Shown in pieces: positions 1-8,440 of a stretch of 14,166 nucleotides of DNA. Both the position numbers and the translations under genes were made by a program. This stretch comes from Asterionellopsis glacialis (lineage: Eukaryota > Bacillariophyta > Plagiogrammaphyceae > Rhaphoneidales > Asterionellopsidaceae), in contig WKLE02006604.1 in NCBI GenBank assembly GCA_014885115.2, positions 1-14,166 on the forward strand. Direction: 5' to 3'. The notes under the pieces were generated by a model. The model saw only the letters and a program-made list of their open reading frames with translations, did not search any database and had not been told where the DNA came from. Within the stretch, counting starts at the first letter, position 1. The number at the start of each line of letters is the position of its first letter.

Positions 1-314
1 GGTTGTAGTGTCACGCGACTTTGTGCCCTTAAGTAACTTCTACGCAATTGCTACTTGTTTTCACTCAGTACTCGATTGTCTTCTTAAAAAACAAAAAACT
101 ATCGAGACAGAGTGCACACTTTATCAGAAAAAGAATCAGGAAAAAATCCATCTTTATGTGCCTCCCAATAGGTTATTATTCCTGACTCTTTGGTTCTGGA
201 CGTCGCTCGGAAATCCATTTTTGCGGATGGATGTGAAAAACAATCAGGTCCGCAAGAAAATGAGTCAGAAAAAAGAGTCAGTTTTTTTTTGGTGCGCCAA
301 CTATCTGGATCCAA

Positions 315-353
315 CCAATCAGGAAGCATTTCCTTTAATTGGTATTATAAAAG
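315..353 (+). promoter_or_regulatory. Possible core promoter: CCAAT box and TATA box
   Basis: CCAAT lies at 315-319 inside CCAACCAATC, and a TATAAAAG match lies at 346-353. An ATG in good Kozak-like context (AACCATGG) follows at 409, 56 bases after the TATA match. Order and spacing resemble a eukaryotic core promoter with a short 5' UTR, but such words also arise by chance in AT-rich DNA. It lies inside the candidate inverted-repeat element. Confidence 0.3.
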
Positions 354-408
354 TTGTCTCTTTGTTTTTCTAGACCGATCGAATTGACAAGGGAAAAAAC
401 CAGCAACC

Positions 409-480
409 ATGGTGCTGTCACGACAAGACGACTCCTTTCATGACAATAAACCTCTTCTTGGCACCATCAAGGGACACTAA
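409..480 (+). other. Very short ORF (23 codons plus stop) behind the TATA match
   Basis: The ATG at 409-411 sits in AACCATGG context and opens 23 codons ending in TAA at 478-480. The peptide begins MVLSRQDD and ends TIKGH. It resembles nothing I recognise. It could be the first coding part of a gene cut off by later rearrangement, an upstream ORF, or chance. No convincing splice donor was found inside it that would rescue a longer product. Confidence 0.2.
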
Positions 481-799
481 CCCATTACCTGTATCCATAG
501 TATTGATTGCTGAGTATGCATTGATAATTTCCAACAGTGACATGTTGGTATCACCGTGAATCCTCCTCTCTCTGTGTATCCTTGGACAAAGAGGGTGAAA
601 ACATGGATGGCGTGCAGGCAGCCATTTTAGAACAATTTTTTGGGGGGGTGCACTGATTATTCTTGTTGTGGACTCATGACCTGATTTCTGATTCTTTTGT
701 GTGATTGCAAAATAACATGTGGGGGGTAGTCTTTTTGCAGGAGAAAAAAGATTCTTAGTCTTATTCTTTTTCTGATTGTTTTCTGATAAAGTGTGCACT

Positions 800-1525
800 A
801 TGTGAAACATCTTCTCAATAAGAATCCACTTTGTAAGAAACCTACTGGTATAGATTTTGTAGGCAATTGCCATCTTGAAAACAATTTATGCAAAAACAAT
901 CTGCCTTTGCACCCTAGTTTCTTATCGAGACTTAGATTTACTGCCATCCACACACAAAATTCTTCAAATAACAATGTCAACTCTGACTTTTCCCAGTATG
1001 GTTTTGAATCAAAAGTAAGTAGCAGGCCCTTTAGATACATAAATAAACTCATAGTTTCTTGTGTAAAATTGTAGCTGAGCACAATAAATGAATAACTATG
1101 TCTAATTTGCTGCAATCGGTCAAAATTCAGGATTTTTGACAAAAATGAGGATAGTTCCACCAAAAAAGGGTGGAGCTACAATTTTAGAACACAAACTATC
1201 TATGAATTATGTTAGTGAGAAGGATTGGGGTTGGTTTTGTCCAAAATACAAACTTGAAACAGCTCCTACCCCAGGGGGGAATGAGAGGAAAAAAAGAAAA
1301 ATATAGATAAAAGCACAAAGAAGAGTGAGGGGGGAACATCTTATTCCAGTGAGTGATGAAAATTGTGTGAAACAACCTCAATTAATTAGCTACATTCAAG
1401 TTGTGATAGTCTCATGAGTCATGAGTTCAATTTCTGCAACATAAGGACATTCCAGGTAATTAACAAAACAGAAAATGTGGGTTTGGTATTCTTTGACTTG
1501 GGTGCAGCTTAGACATAAAGGTGAG
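800..1525. other. No recognisable gene
   Basis: CpG-poor, AT-rich sequence. The longest open stretch (minus, 798-1163) has no domain, motif or composition that I recognise. ATTTTAGAAC occurs at 1180-1189 and also inside the inverted-repeat element near 625-636, a possible trace of related repeat sequence. Confidence 0.6.
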
Positions 1526-2575
1526 TCAGTCAACATAAATTATTGTTTCCACACATTGGTTGGAAGAATACCTTGAATCAGCTTGAGGATGCAGCCACTC
1601 TAGAATGGCTGAATCCCACTTGTTGCAGTCAAGAATGTATTGTTTGAGTTGGGAGCTATGTGGTGCTTTAAGCAGATGGTGATTAATGCTGTTGTGGATA
1701 ATGTGATCATCAATGTGTAGGGAAACCTTGCATAATTGTATGTAGGGCACTGCACAGTGGTACTGTGGTTGGGGTTACACTGGTGATGTTGGGTCACTAG
1801 TTTGTTGGCATGTATGTTCATTTTGTGAGTACAGATTGGATGGGATTAGAATTGTTGTCATCAGGGTGTGTTTTGATCCATTCAATTGTTGCTGTGAGTT
1901 GGGATATTTCCTCCAGGATATGATGAATGTCACATTCAATGTCATAGTCATTGTGGAGGCACATCATGAGTGTGATGGGGGGACAGTATGATGGTCACAG
2001 GAGATGCAGTTTTTGTTATTGATACTTATTGTTGTGTTTATTTTAGGAGGAAGAGGATACCAAGTGTTGGTTGCAGAGAGGAAAGCAAGTAGTAGAGCCC
2101 AGCAGCCATAGGGCTCTGATCTTGTGGAGGAGAGATGTGCAGGGTATCCAGTAATGGATCCAGAGCCTTCCATTTGTACATGGGGTATCTGGACAAGCCA
2201 GTCATATGTCCTGTGTAGTTCTTTTAGGTCTCAATTAGATGCTCCATATGTTGTGGCTTCTTATATGCTTGTGATTAAATGTCCATGCCAGTCTTGGGGA
2301 ATGTTTATGTTCTCGGCTAGTAGGGATTGAATATATTGGGGTTGTATGTCAAGTATGTCTTTCCAAGTGACTACCAGGTTGGGCCAAGGGATTACCTGTG
2401 GAATAGCTTTTTCAAATATGAGATTGGTGTAGTGTACCTCTGTGGTGTTAATCTGGGCAAGTATAAATGCATTTGGTGTAGTCTTTATGGGGGTAGACAT
2501 ATGGGAAAAGATGAAGGTGGATGGATGTTGGGAATTCCTTTGCTGTTTGATTTGCTTGTGATGTTTCCTGAATCA
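1526..2575 (-). pseudogene. Degenerate retroelement fragment with RNase H-like domain
   Basis: Reading leftward from about 2500, broken frames give a linker with a WKDIL segment, then an RNase H-like fold in order: a mutated first motif (TYGAS near 2245, where DGS or DGA is expected), the Glu motif in RSEPYG (near 2110) followed by WALLLAFL, then NDYDIE, and finally WIKTHPDD (near 1865), which matches the WxKGHxDD signature that closes many RNase H domains. Past that, in another frame, VSLHIDDHI and a WDSAILEW segment follow. This order fits the region after the reverse transcriptase in a retroelement polyprotein. No reverse transcriptase core was found upstream. There are several stops and at least two frameshifts, so the copy is dead. 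The RNase H assignment is by motif; the exact element class is uncertain. Confidence 0.6.
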
Positions 2576-2689
2576 TAGGGTGGTGCATACATAGAGAGAT
2601 TCTTCTCATGCTTCATAATAGTGGTACCATTGTTGATGGTTCTATGATATTTGTTGTCATCTGCCCAGTAGTGGCTATTGTAGATCACA

Positions 2690-3164
2690 AAAGGAGGAAT
2701 ATTATGTTAATAATGGTAATGCACTTCAACTACAAGCAACAACAGCACTTTCATTGAATAGAGGTTGTTCATTGGTGTTGCTATTGCATGTAAGTGGGTT
2801 ACTATCTGGTATTGTCAGCAACTGAAGTAATTAACAACAGCAACAATTACAATCAGATGTATGATCTTCATCATCCTTATACAAAATTAAACTTATTCTA
2901 GAGTCACCTGTACTTTTTTGAATATACTCAAATAATGCAATAGAATCTATTAATAATTTTATAAGGAATATAAAGTATAAGATTTAATTGAGAATATGAG
3001 ATAAAATTGATACTTCCTTGATGTTCTGTTTGAATGTCTTAAATGATATTTTCAACCTGCAAAATATGTCTGCCGATCAATCTTGAATCAGATTCATGGT
3101 GATGTAAGCACTTTCAGCTCACTTTATTCCCGATTTTCAAAATATTTCTTATTTAATTTTATTG
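2690..3164. other. AT-rich spacer between retroelement relics, no gene seen
   Basis: Very AT-rich with two CpG (near 3074 and 3131). No ORF of interest. It could hold a decayed long terminal repeat belonging to the copia relic, because it lies on that element's 3' side, but I found no second copy to compare with. Confidence 0.5.
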
Positions 3165-4072
3165 TCAAACACACTCCTGCTGACCAAATTGATAACTTTT
3201 GCTGCTGAACTTCATTATTAAGTCTCTGAACTTACAGAATTTTTATATCCTGTCAAAAGTTAAGTTAAGTAATTGGCAATCATGTCATGAGTTGGACTGT
3301 ACTTGATAGCTACTTCATCTCTGTCATTGACTAAATCTGTTACATAAAATAGTCTGATGTCAAAATGTCTCATTCTTTTGCCCATGCTTGATAGGCCATT
3401 ATCTGCCAACTTCATTGTCCTTCTATTATCTTGACTGAGGATGATGTTTAACATAACTGTGTAACCCTGTCAAATTGTTTTAACCATAGTACCTTGGCTA
3501 TTTTATCATTGATCCTGTTTAATTTGGCTTTGGTAGAACTATGGGCATTTGGCTTTTGTTTTGTTGAGTCACTTACAATGACACCACCTTTTTCTAAGGT
3601 GAACATATTACCAGTGTGGCTCTTCATGTCCTTGTGTACTGTAAAGGCAACACCAATATACCAAAACAATGATTGCTTGTTGTACACTTCTAATGGGAGC
3701 ACATCATTGGTAGTGCTCTTGAGGAATCCTAAAATTCTACTTCATTAGTTCTGATCTGTTTTGCTTGGATGATTTTTGTCTTCTTCCTATGCCTATATTA
3801 ATATCTTGACATCCTCATCTACTTCGAAACATAAGTTTCATGATGAAAGTATGAAACAGACCTGATCTTTGATCATTGAGTTTGGAAGCATTTCTATTAC
3901 TAGCTTTGAACAGTTTCTCTTTCCATGGTGCAGTTAAAATGGCTTTTGTCTCATATGGGAAGTCTTTCAATATTTCTAAAATGCAATATATCATGTCAAC
4001 AGTCAGCTTTCCTTGTAAGAAAAAAAAGGTGACAACATATTTTTCTTCACTGCAGCTAGTACTATAGAACAA
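3165..4072 (-). pseudogene. Ty1/copia retrotransposon relic: end of RT and RNase H
   Basis: On the minus strand broken frames follow the copia Pol order. 4072-3815 gives the end of the reverse transcriptase, with GKLTVDM, then EKLFKAS and the FHTFIMKLMF block, where copia has FHxxVAKLLF. 3814-3703 is decayed, with ILGFLKST readable. 3702-3448 is RNase H (WYIGVAFTVHKD, KSHTG, STKQKPNAHSSTKAKL). 3454-3260 is its tail (KRMRHFDIRLFYVTDL, then MIANYLT), and a trailing QQECV reading ends at a TGA at 3165-3167. The Asp usual in WYxDAAF is Gly, and the Glu usual in SSTEAEL is Lys, so two RNase H active-site acids are gone. Integrase, gag and LTRs are not visible. Identification is confident from motif order; the copy is clearly dead. 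Confidence 0.88.
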
Positions 4073-4971
4073 AAGAGATCAACTAACAAATAGAAGATTT
4101 TAAATCATTATATACTCCTGGTGTAAGACCATCTTTTAAAATTTCACTTTGAATTCATTGCATCTAAACTTTGAAATCTGTTGTGTTACTTTACATCTAT
4201 TGAACCAATTTCTGCCACCCCCTTCTTTCTTGTACAACGGTCATTGGCATCCACATATCTCCCTGATTGCTACTTCTGTAGTATATGCAACTGGTGCTAT
4301 TGTGGCAAACTCTTAGACCACTCACTTATCTTGATCAAACTGAAATAATACCTAGATTACAATCATCCTACAGCAAAAGGAACAATCAATAAGAAGCAAT
4401 TTGTTATATTGGAAAACAATTTCTTGTTACAAGTAACATTTTTTAGATGACAATGTCAATGAGAGGAAAAAATTTTCACCCACAAATGCCATTTCAAGTT
4501 GTTCCAAATGCAAGGCAGCACTCTCTTTGTCACTGATGCCATTGTTATGGTCAATGTTGATACCAATATCATCATATACCTCCCTAATACAGGTGCTCTA
4601 CAATTGAAGAGCAGTAGGACCTAGTGGTGTGGTGCCACAGAGGGGCGTGAACTCCATTGATGACAAAAGGTACTGCAATCTGACTCTCTCGCTCGAACAA
4701 AACTTTAAATAGATTCTTTATTAAGATTTCGGGCTTCAAAAAAGAAATCTTTGATGATGCTAATATTCTTGCATACTTAAACATTGTTATTTTCTTCATG
4801 CTTGATGGAATGGATTCTTGGAAAAAGGAACAAAAGTCATCTAATGAAGAAATCATCTCTGAGACAGCCCCTGCTACTAGTGGTAACAAAACGTGTAAAA
4901 TCAAATTGGATATTATTTAACGGAGTGTACTAATTCTTACAAGATGGACATAGAGTTTGTTGGTCTCTCTT
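4073..4971. other. Region 3' of the Trp-module gene; no supported gene
   Basis: Up to about 4640 this is CpG-starved repeat-like DNA whose minus-strand reading includes DANDRCTRKKG but has no recognised domain. From about 4640 CpG reappears. 4584-4904 is open for 106 codons on the minus strand without an ATG at its start, while about 4688-4920 is open on the plus strand. Both readings look protein-like and neither has a recognised motif. Part of this is presumably the 3' UTR of the minus-strand gene ending at 4972. I see no AATAAA-type signal just beyond its stop. Confidence 0.4.
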
Positions 4972-7218
4972 TCAGACTTGAACAGTTTCCTCAACAGGGA
5001 CGTCAAACCTGTTTCTTCTCAACCTGGACCGAATTTTTCGAAATGTTACGAAAGCTAAAGCAATACTTACAGCTGAAGCTAAGAAGATCTTACTAATTCT
5101 ATGGACATCCATCCTCTTTTTATCACGAGCCATATTTGATAAATTCTTTGTGTAGCAAATCTGCCTGGAAGCAATACGCTGTTCTTGGTTCAGCTGATTC
5201 CATCCCTTGTTATTAGTGATGGGAGGAGCACTGTTGCCGCCCCAATTATCTTCGCTCCACCCCAACAAAGCAAAGTAGCTTTGGATACCTTCTTCCTCTA
5301 ATCTGCCCCAGTCGTAGTCACTGTAATGTGCAGCTGAACAGTTCCAGTCAAGCAAACTAGTTTTATTCCATGTTTCCTTGAGATAGCAAAGAGATTTCGC
5401 AGCAATACGGTTATTCGAGGATAAGTCACTCCAACTTTTCTCCCACTCCTCGGGAGCTACACCAACAGCGTTCCACAAACCTTCATTCCAACCAAAGGAA
5501 TCAAAGTGCCGAACAAGGCCTTCTTCTTCTAGTTTCTCCCAGTTGTATCCAAGGTAATGGTTTTGCCAGCAGTCCCAAGTTTCTTCTGAATAACCCAAAC
5601 GTTTTGCAGCTTTTCTTCGTTTGCTATTTAAACGCTCGAATGAATATTCTTCTATTTCAGCAGTCCCTGGGTTGTTCCACGTATACTCATTGTATTGGAG
5701 AGTGATGGCAGCGTCCCTGATATCCTCCTGCAATGTATCCCATAGGTTGTATCGGAAGATTGGGTAGTACTCCGAAGGTCCTTTCCAGTCTTCTTTGATG
5801 AAGCAAAGATCTCTGGCTGCTGCTGCTGCTTCCTTGGACAAGTCTTCCCAATCGAAACTCGACTGTTTGCGATGATTCCTCCAGGAATCTTCCTCCCAAC
5901 CTAAAGCAACAAAGTATGGTTGTACGCCCATGTCAACAAGGCTGTGCCATGTGCTAGTGTAGAATTTTCCCATGTCACACGCCCATTTATCCAGTGGGAC
6001 GTTGTCCCATGACTCTTCAATGTAACAAAGTTCTTTAGCAGCAGTTTTTTGTGCGGGATTCAAAGTGTCCCATTTGCCTTTATCAATATTTGTGTCTTCT
6101 TGATTCTGCCACATTTCGGGACTAAAACCTAGCACAATATAATATGCTTGGACACCCTGTGTGTATAGCGCGTCCCAGCTATATCCTTCGTAGTGATTGA
6201 TATAACAATCCCAGACAGTCTTTTTGAAGCCCAAGGCTGTAGCAGCTGCTTTCTCTGTTGATGTCAGATCATGGAACGCTTTCTCTTCAATTTTTGCTGT
6301 GCCCAGTTCGTTCCAGGTATGATTTGTGTAGGAAAGAATTCCAGCATTCCTCTTCTCATCGTCGCTCAAATGTTCCCACTTTCGATAGCGGAAGGTTGGA
6401 TAAGGTGGATCATCCCATTCGAGCTTGTGGTAGCAAAGTTTTCTAGCAGCAATGTGCTGTTCTGGGTTAAGTGCTTTCCAATCCAAACGCTCAGATACAG
6501 GGGCTCGTTTAGCAGCACCATTCCATGTAGCAGCATTCCATCCAAGGATCGAAAAGTATTTGTCAACCCCCTTTTCTGAGAGCTCTTCCCAAGTATAATC
6601 GTCGTAGTGATCTTTCGTGCATTCCCAATCATCAAAATGTATCTTGTTCCAAGTTTCTTTGAAGTAACACAATTTCCTTGCAGCTTCTTGTTGATTCGAT
6701 GTCATTTCTTCCCAATTTTTAGCTTCAGTAACAAGGTTTGCATCATTATTAGCATTCCAAGTCATATGAGTCCATCCAAGAACTGTGCAATATTCTTGAA
6801 TTGCTTCTACCTTGAGTTCATGCCACGTATACGAAGCATAGTGATTTTGGTAGCAATCCCATTGGTCTTCATCGAAGCCCAACATTTGGGCCGCTGATAT
6901 TTCTGTAGTAGTCAACTCGTCGAAAGCTTTGGTTTCAATCTCTGCAAGACCAGGATCATCCCACGTGTTTTCCTTGTAACCTAGCTGCTTTGCCGCATCT
7001 TTCTCCTTTCGGGTAAGAAAACTCCAACTTCGGTATCGAAATTCCGGATATTTAATATCACGACGCTCTTGCAGAGTTCTTTCGTTGAAAACTATCTTTG
7101 TTGTCGTTTTTGCTGTCGTTGAAAGTTCATCATTATTTTTTTCTACTTCGATAGCACCAACGAAGAGCATTGTAACTAGAAATATACCTGCATTTAGCTG
7201 GTGGTGGCTTATCAACAT
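4972..7218 (-). CDS. Trp-module repeat protein, predicted secreted or type I membrane protein
   Basis: Intronless, 748 residues. The ATG at 7216-7218 has context CGACCATGT, and an in-frame TAG lies 15 bases upstream (7231-7233), which fixes the start. Residues 1-22 look like a signal peptide (hydrophobic GIFLVTMLFVGA, likely cut after A22). A Thr-rich linker runs to about residue 56. Residues 57-694 are three super-repeats (starting at YP 57, 273 and 485) of six modules each, pattern W-x2-L, then AA-x2-L-[GC]-[YFW]-x4-W. Each super-repeat has four matched cysteines and WDC-x3-HY. Residues about 709-727 form a membrane helix, followed by basic RKIRSRLRR and a tail ending ETVQV, so the repeats should face the lumen or cell surface. 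Sequons occur at N299, N618, N626 and N692. The modules look alpha-helical. Related W/LGY/W modules occur, as I recall, in other stramenopile proteins, but I know of no characterised function. The topology and the repeats are seen directly; location and role are inferred. Confidence 0.94.
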   Translation of the reverse strand: MLISHHQLNAGIFLVTMLFVGAIEVEKNNDELSTTAKTTTKIVFNERTLQERRDIKYPEFRYRSWSFLTRKEKDAAKQLGYKENTWDDPGLAEIETKAFDELTTTEISAAQMLGFDEDQWDCYQNHYASYTWHELKVEAIQEYCTVLGWTHMTWNANNDANLVTEAKNWEEMTSNQQEAARKLCYFKETWNKIHFDDWECTKDHYDDYTWEELSEKGVDKYFSILGWNAATWNGAAKRAPVSERLDWKALNPEQHIAARKLCYHKLEWDDPPYPTFRYRKWEHLSDDEKRNAGILSYTNHTWNELGTAKIEEKAFHDLTSTEKAAATALGFKKTVWDCYINHYEGYSWDALYTQGVQAYYIVLGFSPEMWQNQEDTNIDKGKWDTLNPAQKTAAKELCYIEESWDNVPLDKWACDMGKFYTSTWHSLVDMGVQPYFVALGWEEDSWRNHRKQSSFDWEDLSKEAAAAARDLCFIKEDWKGPSEYYPIFRYNLWDTLQEDIRDAAITLQYNEYTWNNPGTAEIEEYSFERLNSKRRKAAKRLGYSEETWDCWQNHYLGYNWEKLEEEGLVRHFDSFGWNEGLWNAVGVAPEEWEKSWSDLSSNNRIAAKSLCYLKETWNKTSLLDWNCSAAHYSDYDWGRLEEEGIQSYFALLGWSEDNWGGNSAPPITNNKGWNQLNQEQRIASRQICYTKNLSNMARDKKRMDVHRISKIFLASAVSIALAFVTFRKIRSRLRRNRFDVPVEETVQV

Positions 7219-7369
7219 GGTCGCTACTGCCTAGCGGGTAGTCTTCGAAAGAGTAACCCCCGTCTCTCCGCAACGTTGGAAAAGAAAATACAAGTAAAAT
7301 CTGCTTGTTTTGTGTTTTTATGTTCAGTTTGTCAAATTGTTCTTGCAACGCACCAGCAGCTTGCACCGC

Positions 7370-7392
7370 AACGCATCAACGCATCAACGCAT
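7370..7392. repeat. Short tandem repeat, AACGCATC units
   Basis: Two full copies of AACGCATC and a third cut to AACGCAT run head to tail, about 150 bases upstream of the Trp-module gene's start codon. It could lie in its 5' UTR or promoter. No function is evident. Confidence 0.7.
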
Positions 7393-7776
7393 AGAAAAAT
7401 CGTCCAGTCAGGCTTCCTCGCCTGGTGGATGGGCTAATACAAAAAAACACGTAATTATGCGTAGGTGCAGCGCCGCCAAATTTTGGGTTCGGAATTCTTT
7501 CATAACGCCCATCCTTAATATCTTTTCAATTAACACGATGCAAATATTCTTATATACCTTGTGGGATAACACCATATCGATCATTTCGTCTTCCGCACAT
7601 TTTCCATCCGTACATCACCTTGACATGGACTATTATGGCTCGTATATATGTTAAATGCCTTTCATCCTCCTCCCTACAGTATTATGAAAGAGTCGTAAAA
7701 ACGTCGATCATGAAACGAAGGACAGAGCGCGAACGAGCCTTCAAAATCTGGTACAGGTTACGAAAATTTACGCAGG

Positions 7777-7788
7777 TACCGTACGGTA
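7777..7788. repeat. Perfect 12-bp palindrome TACCGTACGGTA
   Basis: TACCGTACGGTA equals its own reverse complement. It lies in the CpG-rich spacer, with ACGTCGA words near 7701 and 7798 on either side. It could bind a dimeric factor or be chance. It loosely resembles the TACCAGGTAC palindromes at 12895-12968. Confidence 0.5.
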
Positions 7789-8126
7789 GATTTTTCTACG
7801 TCGAGAGGTGTGTCAACCAAAAATTTGGCGTTGCGCCCATGTACGCATTGTTTTTTTTTAATTAATATCATTACTACGTAAAATTATGTGTACAGGGGAC
7901 ACCGGCAAAAGTCCTTCTTGAGAATCGATTTTTTGCAATTTTTTCCTTCGACATTTTTCGAGTCGGCCATTCGCCGGTGCACGATGGCAACCTATAATAT
8001 TAAAATATATGTATACATTTTTATATAACGTTTACAGTTACACTACTTTCATTACATAGTGCTATCGCTGGTTCACAACCGATTTGGCTCAATTTTTGGC
8101 TTATGCTGGTTGGCGGTGCGCTGTCG

Positions 8127-8176
8127 GCTTACCCCCCCCGGGAGGGGGACACCTGCGCCCTGGGGGGGGGATAAGC
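8127..8176. repeat. Strong GC hairpin with C8 and G9 tracts
   Basis: GCTTA at 8127-8131, C8 at 8132-8139 and GGG at 8140-8142 can pair with CCC at 8158-8160, G9 at 8162-8170 and TAAGC at 8172-8176, leaving a single bulged A and a 15-base loop. That is about 16 pairs, 11 of them G-C, far more stable than anything else in this AT-rich spacer. The G tracts could also take part in a quadruplex. It may be a structured non-coding element, a repeat remnant or a replication and recombination hot spot; nothing in the sequence decides. Confidence 0.65.
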
Positions 8177-8440
8177 ATCCCAAAAAACAGGGAAGGATCG
8201 AAGATTGCTGGGAAAACACCACACACCGAGCACAACGTGATTGCAGTTGTCGTCGTCACAATGACGACCATGTTATCGGTCATCACAGCCTCTTTTTCTT
8301 GTGATGTCCATCTTTTGTTTCTCTGCATTATCGATTTTATGACTGATTGTTATGTAGTAGCAACTCTTTTCTCACAATTTGAGTGCTAGACAAATAAAAA
8401 TGGTGAGAAAATATGTCTTGTGCATTTTCTTGTTTTTTAC

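Larger units (their letters stand above)
111..799. mobile_element. Candidate TIR element (MITE-like or gutted DNA transposon)
   Basis: Positions 111-131 read AGTGCACACTTTATCAGAAAA and their exact reverse complement lies at 779-799. After one indel the similarity continues about 8 bases inward on both arms (AATCAG motif). A 21-bp perfect inverted repeat with a 647-base interior is unlikely by chance and fits a small terminal-inverted-repeat element. I find no transposase and no clear target-site duplication: the left flank ends GAGACAG and the right flank begins ATGTGAA. The interior is mixed, since the left two thirds carry normal CpG and the right third carries almost none, so the element may be composite. 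The inverted repeat is seen directly; calling it a transposon is inference. Confidence 0.5.
615..4640. mobile_element. CpG-depleted transposon graveyard, block 1
   Basis: By hand count only about 8 CpG dinucleotides occur in these 4 kb, and only 5 in 1201-4620, while the coding stretch 5000-6000 alone has about 30. The block contains two recognisable retroelement relics, both minus strand and both riddled with stops and frameshifts. TG and CA are conspicuously frequent. The pattern is what long-term deamination of methylated CpG leaves in silenced repeats; methylation itself is inferred. Confidence 0.75.
7219..8440. other. CpG-normal spacer upstream of the Trp-module gene
   Basis: This stretch should hold the promoter and 5' UTR of the minus-strand gene. 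No TATA box in a convincing position was found. It contains a short tandem repeat, a 12-bp palindrome and a large GC hairpin, listed separately. CACCGGC near 7899 and GCCGGTG near 7974 form a loose inverted pair about 70 bases apart. Open frames here (such as plus 7710-7865, a basic 51-residue reading beginning MKRRTERERAF, and overlapping frames at 8059-8389) lack recognisable motifs and are probably chance. Confidence 0.5.

Noticed and set aside
8..387. Overlapping open frames of 65-121 codons on both strands at the left edge
   Set aside because: Three mutually overlapping frames with no motif; Phe/Leu/Lys-rich composition follows from AT-rich, T-tract DNA.
418..873. 151-codon minus-strand frame
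   Set aside because: Crosses one arm of the inverted repeat and a change in CpG content; no domain recognised. The part near 418-560 looks somewhat protein-like but has no supporting start or context.
4972..7218. Trp-module protein as a TPR, PPR, Sel1 or SANT/Myb repeat protein
   Set aside because: Module length (33-41), the W-x2-L start, AA-x2-LGY core and W at +21/22 do not fit those consensus patterns, and the signal peptide and cysteines argue against a nuclear Myb-like role.
7710..7865. Basic 51-residue plus-strand ORF beginning MKRRTERERAF
   Set aside because: Short, ends in a T tract (FFF), no motif, no promoter signal; probably chance.
8059..8389. Open frames around the GC hairpin
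   Set aside because: Three frames overlap and include Pro/Gly runs caused by the C and G tracts; explained by the hairpin rather than coding.
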